Origin: Serratia symbiotica
GTDB taxonomy: Bacteria > Pseudomonadota > Gammaproteobacteria > Enterobacterales > Enterobacteriaceae
Direction of reading: 5' to 3'
Length of the DNA stretch: 64,000 nt
Assembly (NCBI RefSeq): GCF_000821185.2
Contig: NZ_CP050855.1
Coordinates: forward strand, 186,001 to 250,000
Under the pieces are notes generated by a model. The model was not told the origin of the DNA, made no database searches, and worked only from the letters and a program-made list of their open reading frames with translations. Below, in pieces: positions 21,002 through 30,329 of the stretch. The stretch's first letter is position 1. The number at the start of each line of letters is the position of its first letter. The position numbers were made by a program, and so were the translations under genes.

Positions 21002-21622
21002 ATGACAAAACTAGCACCACAGGCGCGGGTAAAAAAAACATTCCAAGCCGCATCTGGGCAGATCCGTATCATTGGCGGCCAATGGCGCGGTCGCAAGCTG
21101 CCAGTGCCAAATAGCCCAGGGCTGCGCCCGACCACCGATCGGCTGCGTGAAACCCTGTTCAACTGGCTGGCACCGGTGATCCAGGGCGCGCGCTGTCTAG
21201 ACTGTTTTGCTGGCAGTGGCGCACTGGGGTTGGAGGCGTTATCGCGTTACGCCAGCAGCGCCACCCTACTGGAATACGAGCGCCCGGTAGCGCAACAGTT
21301 GGAAAAAAACTTGGCGTTGCTGCAAGGACATGGGGAGGTGATCAATACCAACGCACTGACTTGGTTGGCTGGCAATGGCAAACCGTTCGATGTGGTGTTC
21401 CTTGATCCGCCATTTCGCCAGGGGCTGCTGGCTGGAACGGCCACATTGCTGGAGCAACAGGGCTGGCTGGCTGATGAAGCCTGGATTTACCTGGAAGCCG
21501 AAGCAGAAAGCCTGGAGACGCAGGTGCCAGCCAACTGGCGGCTGCACCGCGAGAAAGTCGCCGGTCAGGTGGCATACCGTCTTTATATTCGTTCGCGAGA
21601 AAAAACCAATCATGCTGATTAA
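21002..21622 (+). CDS. rsmD: 16S rRNA (guanine966-N2)-methyltransferase RsmD
   Basis: RsmD methylates G966 of 16S rRNA on the small subunit. It shows the conserved SGQIRIIGGQWRGRKLPVP, the SAM loop DCFAGSGALGLEALSRY, and the catalytic VFLDPPFRQGLL, ending with REKVAGQVAYRLY. I chose the ATG at 21002 (MTKLAPQ); a reading from 20963 adds 13 residues with no family match. It is divergent from ftsY and overlaps yhhL by 11 bp, as in E. coli. Confidence 0.95.
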   Translation: MTKLAPQARVKKTFQAASGQIRIIGGQWRGRKLPVPNSPGLRPTTDRLRETLFNWLAPVIQGARCLDCFAGSGALGLEALSRYASSATLLEYERPVAQQLEKNLALLQGHGEVINTNALTWLAGNGKPFDVVFLDPPFRQGLLAGTATLLEQQGWLADEAWIYLEAEAESLETQVPANWRLHREKVAGQVAYRLYIRSREKTNHAD

Positions 21623-21872
21623 TTTAGGCCGCCTGCTGATACTGTGCGTGTGGGGCTTTCTGCTCTTCAATTTGTTCCACCCCTTTCCCAAGCCGCTGAA
21701 GTATTTCATCGACGTGGCGCTATTCTTTATGGTGGTGATGCATGGCTTGCAATTGGTGTTGCTAAAAGCCACCCAGCCGATCAGCTACTGGCAGGAAACC
21801 AAGATCTTCATTTTTGGTCTTTTTGAACTGCTAGCCTGGCAGAAAAAGCAGCTGCCGCACAAAAATAAATAG
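21612..21872 (+). CDS. yhhL: DUF1145 family small membrane protein YhhL
   Basis: An 86-residue protein with two hydrophobic helices (LLILCVWGFLLFNLFHPFP and FIDVALFFMVVMHGLQLVL) and a lysine-rich C-terminus, matching E. coli YhhL. The function is unknown. The start ATG at 21612 lies inside the end of rsmD in another frame, the arrangement seen in relatives. Confidence 0.88.
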   Translation: MLINLGRLLILCVWGFLLFNLFHPFPKPLKYFIDVALFFMVVMHGLQLVLLKATQPISYWQETKIFIFGLFELLAWQKKQLPHKNK

Positions 21873-21991
21873 GGTATGGGCGGTACGGGCTACCTGCCGC
21901 CCAGTTCTTCTCGCGTATCCTTGTATCACCATGACCGTGAAAATCCGTGCCTCATTCCCTTTTTCCGTTAGCAATAGTTCCCATTTCCTTC

Positions 21992-22023
21992 TTGACTCTA
22001 GAGTTGACTCCAAGGTGTAGAGT
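21992..22023 (+). promoter_or_regulatory. ZntR-type promoter/operator of zntA
   Basis: TTGACTCTAGAGTTGACTCC followed by AAGGTGTAGAGT closely resembles the E. coli zntA promoter. There, a -35 TTGACT and an over-long spacer hold a dyad bound by the MerR-family activator ZntR. It lies about 40 bp upstream of the zntA start codon. ZntR control is inferred from this likeness. Confidence 0.8.
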
Positions 22024-22063
22024 TGACTCAATAATTCTCATTAGCTGCCTGGAGAAGGACGTC

Positions 22064-24364
22064 ATGCACAACCATCAAAATCATCAGCAACAACATAACC
22101 TCCTGGAAAGCGGTTGCAGCGACCATCACAGCAAAAAACTATCCGGCTGCCACAGTGAACAGTCAGAGATCGAGGTTCGCGCAGAACAGGCTCACTCGCA
22201 GGATCATAGCGGCAGTTGTTGCAGCGCCGTCGATGCTAACGGTCTTGATGAAGAAAACGCCCAGCTCGCCGCAGTCCCTGTTATTGGCACCGAGCGTTTC
22301 AGTTGGCGAGTCACTGGCATGGATTGCCCCAGTTGCGCCAAGAAAATTGAGAATGCTGTGGCTGCTATCCCCGGTGTCGACAGCGTACGCGTGCTGTTCG
22401 CCACCGAAAAGCTGGTGGTGGATGCACCGCCCGATATCAGCCTGCGCATACAGGATGTAGTAAAACGGCTCGGCTTTACCTTGCTCGTCGCGCAGGCTAC
22501 TGCGACCACCGCGCCACAGGCTGCACGCTTTGGCGAATTCGGCCCGCTGTTGCTGCTGACTACGCTGATGGTGGTCAGTAGCTTGCTCAATCACATTAAC
22601 CCCACGCTGAGCCGCAGTGCCTTCATCGCCACCACTTTGGTGGGGTTGGGGCCGGTCGCCATCAAGGCGCTGCGTTTAATCCGTTCAGGCACCCCATTCG
22701 CCATTGAAACGCTGATGAGCGTGGCAGCCATCGGTGCGCTGCTCATCGGCGCGGCCGCTGAAGCAGCGATGGTGTTGCTGTTGTTTATGATTGGCGAACG
22801 GCTTGAATCTTACGCCGCCAACCGGGCAAGGCGCGGTGTGACGACGCTGATGGCGTTGGTGCCGGAAGAGGCACTGCTACTGCAAGGAACGGTACGCAAA
22901 CGCGTGCCAGTCGCCAACCTGCGCCCCGGTGATGTGATTGAAATCGCTCCTGGTAGCCGATTGCCAGCCGATGCCGAACTGCTCAACCCATTCGCCAGCT
23001 TCGATGAAAGCGTCCTGACTGGCGAATCGGTGCCCGTTGAACGTCAGCAAGGTGAAAAAGTGGTCGCCGGTAGCCTATCTGTCGATCAGGTGGTGCAGAT
23101 GAAGGTGATTTCCGAACCCGGAAAAAATGCTATCGACCGCATTTTGCAGTTGATAGAAGACGCCGAAGAGCGCCGTGCACCGATCGAACGTTTCCTTGAC
23201 CGCTTCAGCCGCTACTATACCCCGGCCATTATGTTGTTGGCCGTCGTGGTGATCCTGATACCGCCTCTGCTGTTCTCACAGCCTTGGCATGTCTGGATCT
23301 ATCGCGGTCTGACCTTGCTGCTGATCGGCTGCCCGTGTGCACTAGTGATCTCCACCCCCGCCGCTATTACTTCCGGGATGGCGGCGGCAACTCGCCGTGG
23401 TGTGCTGATTAAAGGCGGCGCAGCACTGGAGCAACTGGGCCAGGTGCAAACCATTGCTTTCGATAAAACCGGCACTCTGACGGAAGGTAAACCAACGTTG
23501 ACCGACATACTGCCGATTGGCGCTCTCAGCGAACGGCAGCTCCTGATGCTCGCGGCCGCAGTTGAGGTTGGCTCACACCATCCACTGGCGCAGGCGATCA
23601 TCCAACGTGCCACAGAATACGGCGCGGATCTGCCGCTGGCGCAGGCACGTCGCGCTCTGGCTGGCGTTGGCGTGGAAGGCGTAGTTGGTGGCAAAACCGT
23701 GCTGATCAGTGCACCGGGCAAACCAGGGTTGCTGGGCGGCAAATGGCAGAGCCAGGTGGAGAACCTGGAAAGCGCTGGCAAAACGGTGGTAGTGGTTGCG
23801 GAGGATGGTGTGCCAATCGGCCTGCTGGCGTTACGCGATACGCTGCGCAGCGATGCCAAACAGGCGATCGCCGAGCTGAATGTGTTGGGGGTTCACGGTG
23901 TAATACTGACCGGTGATAACCCGCGCGCGGCGGCGGCGATCGCCAGCGAACTGGCGCTGGACTATCGCGCAGGACTGTTACCCGAAGACAAAGTGAGGGT
24001 AGTCACCGAGTTGAGCAGGCAGCGCCCGACAGCGATGATTGGCGATGGCATCAACGATGCCCCGGCCATGAAGGCCGCGAGTATTGGCATCGCTATGGGC
24101 AGCGGCAGTGATGTGGCGCTGGAAACTGCCGATGCGGCACTTACCCACAGCCGGTTGCTGGCCGTGGCGGAGATGATCCGCATTGCGCGCGCTACCCACG
24201 CCAATATCCGGCAGAACATCACCATTGCGTTGGGGCTGAAAGGGGTATTCCTGATCACCAGTCTGCTGGGGTTGACAGGCTTATGGCTAGCAGTGCTGGC
24301 GGATTCCGGTGCCACCGCGCTGGTGACAGCGAATGCGCTGCGCTTGCTGAAAAAGCATCACTGA
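22064..24364 (+). CDS. zntA: Zn(II)/Pb(II)/Cd(II)-translocating P-type ATPase
   Basis: ZntA exports excess zinc, lead and cadmium across the inner membrane. I chose the ATG at 22064, which has GGAGAAGG upstream; the open frame continues back to 21947, but that part covers the promoter. The N-terminus is rich in His and Cys, followed by a metal-binding domain with GMDCPSCAKK. Core motifs are CPC in GCPCALVIS, the phosphorylation site DKTGTLTEG, the HP motif in SHHPLAQA, TGDNPRAA, and GDGINDAPA. The length of 766 residues is typical or slightly long, due to the His-rich leader. An unusual run of 11 G (24370-24380) follows the stop. Confidence 0.97.
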   Translation: MHNHQNHQQQHNLLESGCSDHHSKKLSGCHSEQSEIEVRAEQAHSQDHSGSCCSAVDANGLDEENAQLAAVPVIGTERFSWRVTGMDCPSCAKKIENAVAAIPGVDSVRVLFATEKLVVDAPPDISLRIQDVVKRLGFTLLVAQATATTAPQAARFGEFGPLLLLTTLMVVSSLLNHINPTLSRSAFIATTLVGLGPVAIKALRLIRSGTPFAIETLMSVAAIGALLIGAAAEAAMVLLLFMIGERLESYAANRARRGVTTLMALVPEEALLLQGTVRKRVPVANLRPGDVIEIAPGSRLPADAELLNPFASFDESVLTGESVPVERQQGEKVVAGSLSVDQVVQMKVISEPGKNAIDRILQLIEDAEERRAPIERFLDRFSRYYTPAIMLLAVVVILIPPLLFSQPWHVWIYRGLTLLLIGCPCALVISTPAAITSGMAAATRRGVLIKGGAALEQLGQVQTIAFDKTGTLTEGKPTLTDILPIGALSERQLLMLAAAVEVGSHHPLAQAIIQRATEYGADLPLAQARRALAGVGVEGVVGGKTVLISAPGKPGLLGGKWQSQVENLESAGKTVVVVAEDGVPIGLLALRDTLRSDAKQAIAELNVLGVHGVILTGDNPRAAAAIASELALDYRAGLLPEDKVRVVTELSRQRPTAMIGDGINDAPAMKAASIGIAMGSGSDVALETADAALTHSRLLAVAEMIRIARATHANIRQNITIALGLKGVFLITSLLGLTGLWLAVLADSGATALVTANALRLLKKHH

Positions 24365-24416
24365 CCCTTGGGGGGGGGGGCCAAGATATTCGCCCCTACA
24401 ATGCAAAATATGCCGG

Positions 24417-24662
24417 TTATATGCCCTTGCGCAGTAGGTAACGGTAAGGTGCCTTATCGGTTTCCTGCGCTACTAGCGTGTGATCCATAAAACGGCAAAA
24501 ACCTGGAATATCGCGGGTGGTAGCTGGATCGTCGGCGATGATCAACAGCGTTTCGCCGTTATCCATATGGCGCACGGCTTTACGCACCATCATCACCGGT
24601 TCTGGGCAACGCAGCCCCAGCGCGTCAAGCGTCTGGTCTGCTTGGGCAGATAAGTCAGTCAT
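24417..24662 (-). CDS. tusA: Sulfurtransferase TusA
   Basis: TusA carries persulfide sulfur from IscS to the TusBCD/MnmA relay for 2-thiouridine in tRNA. The 81-residue product has the catalytic cysteine in [14 protein letters not shown] and the conserved [19 protein letters not shown] chose the ATG at 24662 (MTDLSAQ), matching E. coli; an upstream in-frame ATG adds six residues. It is convergent with zntA. Confidence 0.96.
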   Translation of the reverse strand: MTDLSAQADQTLDALGLRCPEPVMMVRKAVRHMDNGETLLIIADDPATTRDIPGFCRFMDHTLVAQETDKAPYRYLLRKGI

Positions 24663-24883
24663 GCAATTTCTCTCGTTCAAAAACGATCGGCGAACGTTCG
24701 CCGCCTCTTACTAAGCGCCTAGTTTACGCTGGTCGTTTTCCTGTGCAAGATAGGTTAACTTTTGTGTTAAATTTAACCTTGCATTGGTTGCGCAAACGCG
24801 TATCATGCCGCCGCGCGGCACAATTTGCTGTTCCGACAGGACATACTGGGTTCCCTCACCCCACGGCTAAAAAGGTTACAACT

Positions 24884-25564
24884 ATGTATTCGTTTACTGC
24901 TCAGCAGCGCTTGAGCGCGTTGTTATGGCTATCGCTGTTTCATATCGCCATCATTACGTCCAGCAACTACTTGGTACAACTGCCGATCACCATTTTCGGC
25001 TGTCATACCACTTGGGGTGCCTTTACTTTCCCGTTTATCTTTCTGGCAACCGATCTGACAGTACGCATTTTCGGCGCGCCGCTAGCGCGACGCATCATCT
25101 TGTCAGTCATGGTGCCAGCGCTGTTCATCTCCTATGTGATCTCTACCGTCACCTATCAGGGCGAATGGCAGGGTTTCAGCGCGTTGGGCAGCTTTAACCT
25201 GTTTGTGGCACGCATCTCCATCGCCAGCTTTATGGCTTACGTGCTCGGCCAGATCCTCGATGTGCATGTGTTTAACCGCCTGCGACAATGCAGCACCTGG
25301 TGGGTGGCACCTGCGGCGGCGATGTTTCTCGGGAATATCAGCGACACGCTGTCGTTCTTTTTCATCGCGTTTTACCACAGCAGCGATGTCTTTATGGCTG
25401 CTAACTGGGTGGAGATCGCGCTGGTGGATTATAGCTTCAAAGTGCTGATCTGCATGCTATTCTTCTTACCGATGTACGGCATGCTGCTAAATGTATTGCT
25501 CAAACGTATCGCGGTGCATGGGGATGGCCTGCAACGGAATCTAAAATTTGAAGAAAACCTGTGA
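24884..25564 (+). CDS. yhhQ: Queuosine precursor transporter YhhQ
   Basis: YhhQ imports queuosine precursors (7-cyano-/7-aminomethyl-7-deazaguanine). The 226-residue protein has about six membrane helices, with SSNYLVQLPITIFGCHTTWG, FPFIFLATDLTVRIFG and GNISDTLSFFFIAFY as family signatures. I chose the ATG at 24884 (AAAGG upstream) rather than an in-frame upstream start, because the extension is not hydrophobic in the expected way. I saw no preQ1 riboswitch in the leader. Confidence 0.93.
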   Translation: MYSFTAQQRLSALLWLSLFHIAIITSSNYLVQLPITIFGCHTTWGAFTFPFIFLATDLTVRIFGAPLARRIILSVMVPALFISYVISTVTYQGEWQGFSALGSFNLFVARISIASFMAYVLGQILDVHVFNRLRQCSTWWVAPAAAMFLGNISDTLSFFFIAFYHSSDVFMAANWVEIALVDYSFKVLICMLFFLPMYGMLLNVLLKRIAVHGDGLQRNLKFEENL

Positions 25565-25642
25565 CAGCATCTGCCTTGCATTTCAACCTTTAATAGGTGG
25601 CGATACGGCAGTGAAACCCTACTGAAAAGGAAGAAATGCCCA

Positions 25643-26188
25643 ATGCATAAAGTAGCGAAATTGCTGGGTATCAGCCTGCTAGTGTTTGGCCTGGCAGCCT
25701 GCGATGGTGGTACCAAAGACCGCACGGTGACCAGCGGCCAAACGGGGCAACAGGTCAGTTTACTGGGCAGCAGGCTGATGTTCACCCTGCCGGCTGGCAT
25801 GGCGGATAAAAGCGGTGAACTGAGCAATCAGGCGAACAACGTGCATGTGTATGCGGACAGCACCGATCGACGCGCGGTGCTGGTGATCCGCGCCGACAAG
25901 GCAGTTGATAGCCTGGAGATGCTGGCTAAGCGTCTAGAAGATACCCAGCGCGTGCGTGACGCCAACTTACAGGTGATCACCAATAAAGCCATCGAAGTCA
26001 ACGGCGTGCCACTGCGTCAGTTGGACAGCATCATCACCAGCGCTGGCGAAAAAGCCTACTCCTCGATCCTGATTGGCTCGCTGGACAATGACATGCTGAC
26101 CATTCAGGTGACACTGCCAGCAGATAACCTACAGCAGGCACAGAGCGAAGCAGCAGGTATCATCAGTACGCTGAAATTGAAAAAATAA
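25643..26188 (+). CDS. dcrB: Lipoprotein DcrB
   Basis: DcrB is a periplasm-facing inner-membrane lipoprotein first found as needed by phages C1 and C6, and linked to lipoprotein maturation and envelope homeostasis. The 181-residue product has a signal peptide with lipobox LAAC (Cys at about residue 20) and the DcrB domain (LMFTLPAGM, QLDSIITSAGEKAYSSI). It follows yhhQ by 78 bp, as in E. coli. Confidence 0.92.
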   Translation: MHKVAKLLGISLLVFGLAACDGGTKDRTVTSGQTGQQVSLLGSRLMFTLPAGMADKSGELSNQANNVHVYADSTDRRAVLVIRADKAVDSLEMLAKRLEDTQRVRDANLQVITNKAIEVNGVPLRQLDSIITSAGEKAYSSILIGSLDNDMLTIQVTLPADNLQQAQSEAAGIISTLKLKK

Positions 26189-26194
26189 TCCCTC

Positions 26195-26223
26195 CCGTAG
26201 CGCAGCTACAAACTGCGCTACGG
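26195..26223. terminator. Bidirectional hairpin between dcrB and yigL
   Basis: A perfect 11-bp stem, CCGTAGCGCAG / CTGCGCTACGG, with a 7-base loop lies between two convergent genes. There is no long T run on either side, so it is likely a weak or bidirectional terminator. Confidence 0.6.
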
Positions 26224-26241
26224 CATGAAAGACGCAGGATA

Positions 26242-27042
26242 TTAGGTCAGAAACATTTTGCTCAGGTAATGTGGTACTGCGTCATTAATGTTGGAATCGA
26301 TCACTTCCATATTTGGCAGCTTGTCCTTCAGGCGTTGGTGGGCATTGTGCATGATGCAGCCCTTGCCAGCCATCGACAGCATTTCCAGATCGTTCATGCC
26401 ATCACCAAAAGCAATGCAATCTTTCAGTGTATAGCCGATGATCTTGGCTACTTCTTCCAGCGCATGCCCCTTAGATACCGTGCCGGCCATCACTTCCAAA
26501 CAGGTCAGGAGTGAGAAACTGACGTTAACCCGGTCGCCCCAACGCGCGTTGATGGCGTTTTCTAGCGGCAACAGCTTTTCATGATCGTCACAAGTGAAGT
26601 ACACCTTGCAGACGCCTGAGGTTTCCAACAGGCTAGGCTCAAACAGCTGATACTGGAAGATAGACTCTTGGAAGAACGCCTTCTGCTCCGGGCTTTCGCG
26701 GTTGATGAACCAGTCATCATCGCGGTAGACATTGGTGATGATGTCCACATCATCGTGCATCATGCCGTACAGGTCGCGGGCGATCTCTTCGTCCAGGTTA
26801 TGGCTGAAGATCAACTCGCCAGCGGTGTTGTGCACCCGGGCACCATTGGAGGTGATCATGAAGGCATCAATATCTAGGTTGTCGCGGATCTGCGATACGT
26901 CGATGTGGTGGCGGCCGGTGGCAAAGACAAAATGCACGTCACGCTGGGTCAACAGCTTCAGCGTTTCTTTGGCGTACGGCGATAAAGTGTGGTCAGGAGA
27001 CAGCAGTGTGCCATCTAAATCGGAAGCGACGACGTGATACAT
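26242..27042 (-). CDS. yigL: HAD-family sugar/pyridoxal phosphatase YigL
   Basis: YigL is a Cof-type HAD hydrolase; the E. coli enzyme dephosphorylates pyridoxal phosphate and sugar phosphates and is raised by SgrS during sugar-phosphate stress. In 266 residues it has motif I ASDLDGTLLS, motif II in TSNGARV, a lysine in TVSKGHAL, and motif IV FGDGMNDLEM. The length equals E. coli. Its usual downstream neighbours pldB and rhtC are decayed. Confidence 0.93.
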   Translation of the reverse strand: MYHVVASDLDGTLLSPDHTLSPYAKETLKLLTQRDVHFVFATGRHHIDVSQIRDNLDIDAFMITSNGARVHNTAGELIFSHNLDEEIARDLYGMMHDDVDIITNVYRDDDWFINRESPEQKAFFQESIFQYQLFEPSLLETSGVCKVYFTCDDHEKLLPLENAINARWGDRVNVSFSLLTCLEVMAGTVSKGHALEEVAKIIGYTLKDCIAFGDGMNDLEMLSMAGKGCIMHNAHQRLKDKLPNMEVIDSNINDAVPHYLSKMFLT

Positions 27043-27098
27043 AGCGTTGTATTCTAACCTCTGATGGTGTTGTCGGCGGTAGGGTTACCACCTAAGTA

Positions 27099-27596
27099 CT
27101 AAGAAAAGAAGCGCGAGATTGCGTTCAGTGCTTGGCATGCAGCGCGTCCTGCTAAAACAGGTGCGCCTTTGATAACTTGCGGTTGTTCCTCTGCACAGGG
27201 GGCCAGCGTCTGACATGGCTCGACAGAAGATCTGATGTGAACGGTTATCGACCCCTGATCCTCACTAAACTGTAATAATAGCAGTGGTGTGGTGATGTTG
27301 GCAGGCTGAGCGGCGATCCGCCGCCCAGCCTGAAAGCTTTCTCGTCCCCCGTGGTAGGGTGGTTCACTCATTCTCAGGATATTTAACATAGTTCTCAATG
27401 CGGCCAGGGCTGATCACCACCACCCGCCGGTGGTGCGACCAACGGAGGCACACGAAGCGGAGCAGCACGTTGGCCACCCCGCTAAACTCGTGCTTCTCAC
27501 GCTGCCGCCAACATTCAGCAGCAGACCGGTGGTGAAAGCAGCGAACTGCGTTTTACTCGTTAACCAATCCTTGGCGCTGAGAGTGGACGATGTCAA
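27099..27596 (-). pseudogene. pldB: Lysophospholipase L2 remnant
   Basis: Two pieces of PldB survive. The start (27596 leftward) reads AKDWLTSKTQFAAFTTG like the PldB N-terminus, then shifts frame; a second frame shows RRVVVISPGRIENY, the PldB strand before the nucleophile region. The end (to 27099) reads PANITTPLLLLQFSE and PQVIKGAPVLAG, like the PldB C-terminus. The catalytic centre between them is deleted (about 500 bp remain of about 1 kb). No active enzyme can be made. Confidence 0.85.
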
Positions 27597-27617
27597 GGAG
27601 TCCGAGTGCTACCGGGG

Positions 27618-28228
27618 TTAGTGGGTAAAGATCAGGTGCAAACCGAAACCGATAAACAACACGCTCGCCAGCCTGTCGATCCATTTGGCTAAACGCTGGT
27701 AGCTGCGGCGCATCGCTGGCAGCGAGAAAATCATCACCACCAGGCTGAACCAGACGACGGTCTCGGTGACGATCATCAGGAACAACCCCCAGCGCGTGCC
27801 AGTGCCGATGTTGTCGCCGACAAACATCGAGAACACGCTGCCGAAGTAGATCAGCGACTTAGGGTTTGACAGGTTGGTCAGCAAACCACGGAGAAAGCTG
27901 CGCCCGGCCATCGGCACTTGCGCCTCCGGTGCTGGCTGCATGTTCTGTGCCCGCGCCGAACGCAGCAGTTGACAGCCCATCCAGCACAGATAGATGCCGC
28001 CACACCGACCATGATCACCTGATGCAGCCAGGCCATCTTCTGTAGGATCAGATGCAGCCCCATCAGCGCCACCCCGGCCCACACCATGATGCCGAGCGAA
28101 ATGCCAACTACGGCCATCATCGCCTCACGGTGCGAACGGCTGGCGGCGGTTTGCGACACAAAAAAGAAGTCCGGCCCAGGACTCATCAGCGCAATCAGGT
28201 GCACCAGCGCCACAGTCAGAAACAGCAT
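27618..28228 (-). pseudogene. rhtC: Threonine efflux protein RhtC, frameshifted
   Basis: The first half reads MLFLTVALVHLIALMSPGPD and MMAVVGISLGIMVWAG as in RhtC. The second half continues in another frame from GGIYLCWMGCQLLR to the end SVLFIGFGLHLIFTH. The shift lies near 27999-28005, where GGTGTGG would match the E. coli frame if one GT were removed, so a 2-bp duplication is the simplest cause. The rest of the gene is well preserved, which suggests recent inactivation. rhtB, next to rhtC in E. coli, is missing. Confidence 0.88.
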
Positions 28229-28496
28229 GATTGGTTATCCTTAAGTTGTATCCGGTAATTGATCGTGGCGGTGTTGCAGACCCAAAAGCCCATAATCAAG
28301 GCAGAGGGTACAACCCATAGTGTATATGGGCAAGCCCGATAGCACGGAGTACGGGCTTTTGGGGCGCGACCCGAAGGGCTGAGGCCATTTAAACGCGCCC
28401 CTAGGTGACGCGCCGCTTACTTTGGCGCAAAAAACCTCACGGCCCGCGCCTTGTATAGGTGTCCAAATGACCGCCAGTGGTGCTTACCAGCACAGC
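28229..28496. other. rhtC-recQ intergenic region with a paired arm sequence
   Basis: CCCAAAAGCCC (28281-28291) and GGGCTTTTGGG (28353-28363) are perfect inverted arms 61 bp apart, suggesting a small folded repeat or a remnant of an inserted element. I found no gene. GC is high toward recQ. Confidence 0.5.
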
Positions 28497-30329
28497 CTAA
28501 TCTTCATCATTGTTTAGGTGGTCGCGGATCATTGCCATAAAGGAGGCGCCGAAACGCACCAATTTGCGTTGGCCAACCCCGTTAATGCTCAACAAGTCGC
28601 CAGCCGTGATCGGCATCTGTTCGACCATCTCCAGCAACGTAGCATCGTTGAATACCACGTAAGGTGGAATATTTTCTTCGTCGGCGATCGATTTGCGCAG
28701 CTTGCGCAATTTGGCAAACAACTTGCGATCATAATTGCCGCCGTAGGATTTTTGGTTGGCGCTGCTGCGTGGCCGCAAGCTCTGAATACGCGGCACCGCT
28801 AATTGGAGCGCCACTTCACCACGTAATACCGGACGCGCGGCCTCGGCCAGTTGCAGTGCCGAGTGCATAGTGATGTTCTGGGTGATAAAACCCAGATGGA
28901 TCAACTGACGCAGCACGCTGATCCAGTGTTCTGTAGACCGATCGTGGCCGATGCCGTACACCGGTAGCTGGTTGTGGCCATACTCACGGATGCGCTGGTT
29001 GTTAGAGCCGCGCAGTACCTCAACGATATAACCCAGACCAAAACGCTGGCCGACGCGGTATACGCAGGACAGCGCCTTGCGTGCGTCCTCCAATCCATCG
29101 TAGCGCTTGGGAGGATCCAGGCAGATGTCGCAGTTACCGCAGTCCTGGTGCTTGCCCTCACCAAAGTAGTTAAGTAACACCAGACGGCGACAGGTTTGCG
29201 CCTCGGCGAAAGCCCCCATCGCGTTCAATTTGTGCCGTTCAATATCCCGTTGCTGACCAGCGGGCTTCTCCTCCAGGCAACGGCGTAGCCAGGCCATATC
29301 GGACGGATCGTACAGCAGGAGGGCTTCAGCCGGCAGGCCATCGCGCCCGGCACGGCCGGTTTCCTGATAGTAGGATTCGATATTGCGTGGGATGTCAAAA
29401 TGCACCACAAAACGCACGTTGGGTTTATTGATGCCCATGCCAAAGGCGACGGTCGCCACTACCACTTGCAAATCATCGCGCTGGAACGCTTCCTGCACTT
29501 GCGCACGGCGGTCGTTATCCAGCCCGGCATGATAGGCACCCACGCTCAACCCACGACTTTGCAAGCGCGCAGTGGTGTCTTCCACCTTGGCGCGGCTGTT
29601 GCAGTAAATGATGCCGCTTTTACCCCGTTGCCCCTGCACAAAATGCCAGAGTTGGTCGAGCGGTTTGAATTTCTCTACCAATGTATAGCGAATATTCGGG
29701 CGATCAAAGCTGCTGACCTGCACCAACGGCTTGTGCAACGCCAGCAGGCGTACGATATCGCCGCGTGTAGATTCGTCGGCGGTGGCGGTTAACGCGATCA
29801 CGGGCATTGCCGGGAAACGCTGCTTCAATTGACCCAGCGCGCGGTATTCCGGGCGGAAATCGTGACCCCATTGAGAAATACAGTGTGCCTCATCTACCGC
29901 CAGCATCACTGGTGGACAACGGCCGAGCGAATCGAGGAAGCTGTCCATCATGAGCCGTTCTGGGGCAATGTACAGCAGTTTGATTTGGCCACTGCGGCAA
30001 CCCGCCATCGCCGCTAACTGCTGCTCTCGAGTCTGCGTTGAGTTGTAGCAGGCAGCGGAAACACCGTAGGCCAACAGTTGATCGACTTGATCCTTCATCA
30101 GCGAGATCAGTGGGGAGACCACCAGCGTCAGGCCATCCATGACCAGCGCAGGGATTTGGTAACACAACGATTTACCGCCGCCGGTCGGCATCACCACTAG
30201 GCAATCTTGCCCCTCGATCGCGGCGTTGATAATGGCTTGTTGACCCGGACGGAATTGCTGGTAGCCGAAGGTATCGCGTAATACTTGCGTTACCCGCAAT
30301 TCTCGGTTTATTACTGCTGTGGTTGACAC
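28497..30329 (-). CDS. recQ: ATP-dependent DNA helicase RecQ
   Basis: RecQ is a 3'-5' helicase of the RecF recombination pathway. The protein has Walker [15 protein letters not shown] in [18 protein letters not shown], motif [12 protein letters not shown], the zinc cysteines (CRRLVL and [11 protein letters not shown]), the winged helix, and a C-terminal HRDC domain ([16 protein letters not shown]). I chose a GTG start at 30329 ([11 protein letters not shown]): it leaves 14 residues before QVLRDTFG, exactly as in E. coli. In-frame ATGs lie 2 and 4 codons upstream, so the start is uncertain by a few residues. Confidence 0.95.
   Translation of the reverse strand: MSTTAVINRELRVTQVLRDTFGYQQFRPGQQAIINAAIEGQDCLVVMPTGGGKSLCYQIPALVMDGLTLVVSPLISLMKDQVDQLLAYGVSAACYNSTQTREQQLAAMAGCRSGQIKLLYIAPERLMMDSFLDSLGRCPPVMLAVDEAHCISQWGHDFRPEYRALGQLKQRFPAMPVIALTATADESTRGDIVRLLALHKPLVQVSSFDRPNIRYTLVEKFKPLDQLWHFVQGQRGKSGIIYCNSRAKVEDTTARLQSRGLSVGAYHAGLDNDRRAQVQEAFQRDDLQVVVATVAFGMGINKPNVRFVVHFDIPRNIESYYQETGRAGRDGLPAEALLLYDPSDMAWLRRCLEEKPAGQQRDIERHKLNAMGAFAEAQTCRRLVLLNYFGEGKHQDCGNCDICLDPPKRYDGLEDARKALSCVYRVGQRFGLGYIVEVLRGSNNQRIREYGHNQLPVYGIGHDRSTEHWISVLRQLIHLGFITQNITMHSALQLAEAARPVLRGEVALQLAVPRIQSLRPRSSANQKSYGGNYDRKLFAKLRKLRKSIADEENIPPYVVFNDATLLEMVEQMPITAGDLLSINGVGQRKLVRFGASFMAMIRDHLNNDED

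Noticed and set aside
21947..22063. Longer zntA start
   Set aside because: The extra codons cover the ZntR-type promoter, and the ATG at 22064 has a good ribosome site and the His-rich start.
24720..24883. preQ1 or other riboswitch in the yhhQ leader
   Set aside because: I looked for a small pseudoknot-forming aptamer and saw only an AT-rich leader with a normal ribosome site.
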